Source: Cupriavidus consociatus
GTDB lineage: Bacteria; Pseudomonadota; Gammaproteobacteria; Burkholderiales; Burkholderiaceae
Length of the DNA: 64,000 nt
Direction of reading: 5' to 3'
Assembly (NCBI RefSeq): GCF_017814975.1
Contig: NZ_JAGIQA010000014.1
Coordinates: forward strand, 124,001-188,000
In this document: positions 61,824 to 64,000 of the stretch, piece after piece
How positions within the stretch are numbered: position 1 is the stretch's first letter
Layout of the letters: each line of letters begins with the position of its first letter
Position numbers and translations under genes: made by a program
Notes under the pieces: generated by a model
Told to the model about the DNA's origin: nothing
What the model saw: the letters and a program-made list of their open reading frames with translations, nothing else
Databases searched by the model: none

Positions 61824-64000
61824 TCAGGCCGCCGGCCCCTCGCCCAGCATCTGCGCCACCGATGCCGCCGTCCCCGCCGCGCGCTCGCCCAGCAGGCGCT
61901 GCAGCGTGGCGAGCAGGTGGTCCTCGTTGTACGGCTTGCCGAGGTAGACGTTGACGCCGATCTCCTCCGCGTAGCGGCGATGCTTGTCCGCCGTGCGCGA
62001 GGTGATCATGACCAGCGGCATGTGCGTCGTGCGCGAGTCGGAACGCACGTTGCGGGTCAGGTCGAAGCCGTCCATGTTCGGCATCTCGATATCCACCAGC
62101 ATCGCATCCGGCATCACGTCCTGCAGCTGCTTGAGCGCATCCACGCCGTCGCGCGCCAGCACCACCTGGTAGCCGGCGCGGGTAAGCAGGCGCTGGGTCG
62201 CCTTGCGCACGGTCAGCGAATCGTCGACCACCATCACCGTGGGCTGCAGCGCCAGGCCGCCCACCGGCGCGGCGCTGCCGTCGCCGGCCAGTTCGGCAAC
62301 CGCGCCCAGCGGCTCGGCCACCGGCTGCGCCAGTTCCGGCGCGGACTGCGCCGGCACCCTCTGCTGCGGCGCGGGCTGGCCGCGCTCGCGCAGCAGCCGC
62401 TGGGCCAGCACCACCGGGTTGTAGATCAGCACGATCTCGCCGTCCCCGAGCGTGGTCGCGCCGGCAATGCCTTCCAGCCGCGCCAGCTGCGGCCCGATGT
62501 GCTTGACCACCACTTCGCGGTTGCCGACCACCTCGTCCACGTGCACGGCGACACGTTCGGCGCCGCTGCGCACCAGCACCACCGGCGAGTACTTGCGGCC
62601 AGCCGCCACGGCGTTGCCCTCTTCCAGCAGCGCGCCGAAGTAGAAGAACGGCACTTCGGCGCCGGCCACCGCGAAGCGTCCCTGGTTGTAGGCCTCCACC
62701 AGCGCCGGCGCGCGCAGCTGCTGCACCTGGTCGATCATGCCGCTGGGCACCGCATAGCGCCGCGCGCCCAGCGAGAATACCAGCACCTGCGTGATGGCCG
62801 TGGTCAGCGGCAGGTGCACGGTAAAGGTGGTGCCCTGCCCGGCCTTCGAGGCCAGCGTGATACGGCCGCCCAGCGCCACGGTCTCGGCGCGCACCACGTC
62901 CATGCCGACGCCGCGCCCGGCCAGTTCGGAGACCTCGTCGGCCGTGGAGAAGCCCGGGGCAAAGATCATCTCGGTCAGGCGCGCCTCGCCGGCGTCGTCG
63001 TCCGGCGCGAGCAGGCGGCGCTCGACCGCGCGCGCGCGGATGCGCGCCAGGTCCAGTCCGTTGCCGTCGTCGACGAAGTGCAGCACCACTTCATTGCCTT
63101 CCTGCTGCACTTCCAGCGTCAGCGCGCCGGTGGCGGGCTTGCCGGCGGCGCGGCGTTGCGGCGCGGGCTCGATCCCATGCACCACCGCATTGCGGATCAG
63201 GTGTTCGATCGGGCCGGCCATGCGGTCCAGCACGGAACGGTCGATCTCCACCGTGCCGCCCTTGATCAGCAGCCGCACCTCCTTGCCGGTCTCGGTGGCG
63301 GCCTGGCGCGCCACGCGGTAGAGGCGCTCGGCCAGCGCGTCGAACTGCACCATGCGCGCCTGCATCAGGCTGCGCTGCAGCCCGCGCGTCAGGCGCGCCT
63401 GCGCGGCCAGGTCGCCGGCGGCGCGGTCGAAGCCGCGCTGCAGGTTCTGTTCGACGGTGGCCACGTCGTTGACCGATTCGGCCATCATCCGCGTCAGTTC
63501 CTGGAAGCGGGTAAAGCGGTCGAACTCGAGCGGGTCGAACTCCTGTTTGTGCTGCGCGTCGGCGATGCGCGACGCCATCTGCGATTCGGCCTGGATCTCG
63601 ATCTCGCGCAACTGGCCGCGCAGGCGCGCCACGTTGTCATTGAGTTCGCCCAGGTAGGTGCGCATCGCGTCGAGTTCGCTGTCGAGCCGCGCGCGCGTCG
63701 CGCCGACTTCGCCGGCCTCGTTGATCAACGTGTCGAGCGCCCGCGCCTGCACGCGCACCAGCGCACGCTGCGGCTCGGCGACCGGTGTGAGCGCAGTGGA
63801 GGCGGCGGATGGAATGGGCGGCATCGGCACCATCACATCAGCTGGCCCTGGCATGACGGGCAGCATGGGAACCGCCACGGTGGCGGCAGCAGGATCCGGG
63901 GCCGCTTCAGGCCGCGCTTCGGCAGCGGGTTCAACCTCGTCCTGCGGCAACCCGCCCAGGCCGTTGACCACATCGGGGTCGTCGGCGGGCAGCAGGCGTC
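61824..64000 (-). CDS. CheA/PilL-type hybrid histidine kinase, C-terminal part (partial at window edge)
   Basis: The reading frame is open to the right edge, so the N-terminus and Hpt domains lie outside. From the edge inward it has a Pro/Ala-rich linker, a helical dimerisation-like region (LRGQLREIEIQAESQ) and a CheA-type ATPase with N-box HLIRNAVVHGIEP and G-box GRGVGMDVVR. A CheW-like domain follows (IMITDQVQQ-type region around RRYAVPSGMIDQVQQL), then a C-terminal receiver (VMVVDDSLTVRKATQRLL; phospho-Asp in LVDIEMPNMDG). This layout fits the PilL/ChpA kinase of a chemosensory-pili (twitching) system rather than a flagellar CheA. It is convergent with the Pro/Ala-rich gene. Confidence 0.92.
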   Translation of the reverse strand, partial: RLLPADDPDVVNGLGGLPQDEVEPAAEARPEAAPDPAAATVAVPMLPVMPGPADVMVPMPPIPSAASTALTPVAEPQRALVRVQARALDTLINEAGEVGATRARLDSELDAMRTYLGELNDNVARLRGQLREIEIQAESQMASRIADAQHKQEFDPLEFDRFTRFQELTRMMAESVNDVATVEQNLQRGFDRAAGDLAAQARLTRGLQRSLMQARMVQFDALAERLYRVARQAATETGKEVRLLIKGGTVEIDRSVLDRMAGPIEHLIRNAVVHGIEPAPQRRAAGKPATGALTLEVQQEGNEVVLHFVDDGNGLDLARIRARAVERRLLAPDDDAGEARLTEMIFAPGFSTADEVSELAGRGVGMDVVRAETVALGGRITLASKAGQGTTFTVHLPLTTAITQVLVFSLGARRYAVPSGMIDQVQQLRAPALVEAYNQGRFAVAGAEVPFFYFGALLEEGNAVAAGRKYSPVVLVRSGAERVAVHVDEVVGNREVVVKHIGPQLARLEGIAGATTLGDGEIVLIYNPVVLAQRLLRERGQPAPQQRVPAQSAPELAQPVAEPLGAVAELAGDGSAAPVGGLALQPTVMVVDDSLTVRKATQRLLTRAGYQVVLARDGVDALKQLQDVMPDAMLVDIEMPNMDGFDLTRNVRSDSRTTHMPLVMITSRTADKHRRYAEEIGVNVYLGKPYNEDHLLATLQRLLGERAAGTAASVAQMLGEGPAA

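Overview
This 64 kb window is high-GC chromosomal DNA from a beta-proteobacterium of the Burkholderiales, most probably Cupriavidus (or close Ralstonia). The tmRNA tag ANDERYALAA, the gyrA-serC-pheA-hisC-tyrA-aroA-cmk-rpsA order, the tandem cyanophycin synthetases and the short OmpA protein all point there. Species assignment is inference, since no database search was possible. No insertion sequence, prophage, plasmid gene or CRISPR array is visible. Most of the window is conserved core chromosome with small accessory insertions.

Layout. Positions 1-10934 hold the minus-strand aromatic amino acid/serine supraoperon (gyrA, a DUF2059 gene, serC, pheA, hisC, tyrA, aroA, cmk, rpsA). A plus-strand DUF2061 gene with an apparent Fur-type promoter sits inside it. 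Positions 11368-13996 carry ompA, ubiG-gph and ssrA (tmRNA). Positions 14180-15902 hold a small acidic hypothetical gene and an orphan fimbrial adhesin-like gene. Positions 15963-24260 form a cyanophycin locus: DUF1854 protein and ABC exporter on the minus strand, divergent from two cyanophycin synthetases. Positions 24386-29600 hold amino-acid uptake genes (cystine-type permease and binding protein, glutamate/aspartate-type binding protein), a D-amino acid dehydrogenase and a LysR regulator.

Positions 29691-36007 carry a CNNM/CBS membrane protein, a PAP2 phosphatase, a DUF1653-HD fusion, tRNA-Ser(CGA), serS and rarA. Positions 36089-40897 encode a ferric-iron ABC transporter with its genes split over both strands. 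Positions 41097-45182 hold two small envelope proteins, lolA and ftsK. Positions 45413-53626 carry trxB, an Smr-domain gene, a TRIC-type channel, a P-II gene, a GlxA-type regulator, a lipoprotein, a TDT-family channel, a SugE-type exporter and nadE. Positions 53830-60478 hold a FemAB-like acyltransferase, cytochrome b561, ppa, and an ALDH / small membrane protein / SDR / MFS catabolic cluster. The window ends with a Pro/Ala-rich secreted protein, a composite palindromic repeat and the C-terminal part of a CheA/PilL-type hybrid kinase running off the right edge.

The most interesting points are: (1) the adjacent cyanophycin synthetases appear to have lost complementary active sites and may work as a pair; (2) a divergent, uncharacterised ABC exporter with an unusual N-terminal region, plus DUF1854, accompanies them; (3) a Fur-box promoter is embedded in the aromatic supraoperon; (4) a helically phased CTGTG repeat lies upstream of the P-II gene; (5) a family of short GC-rich palindromes recurs between genes.
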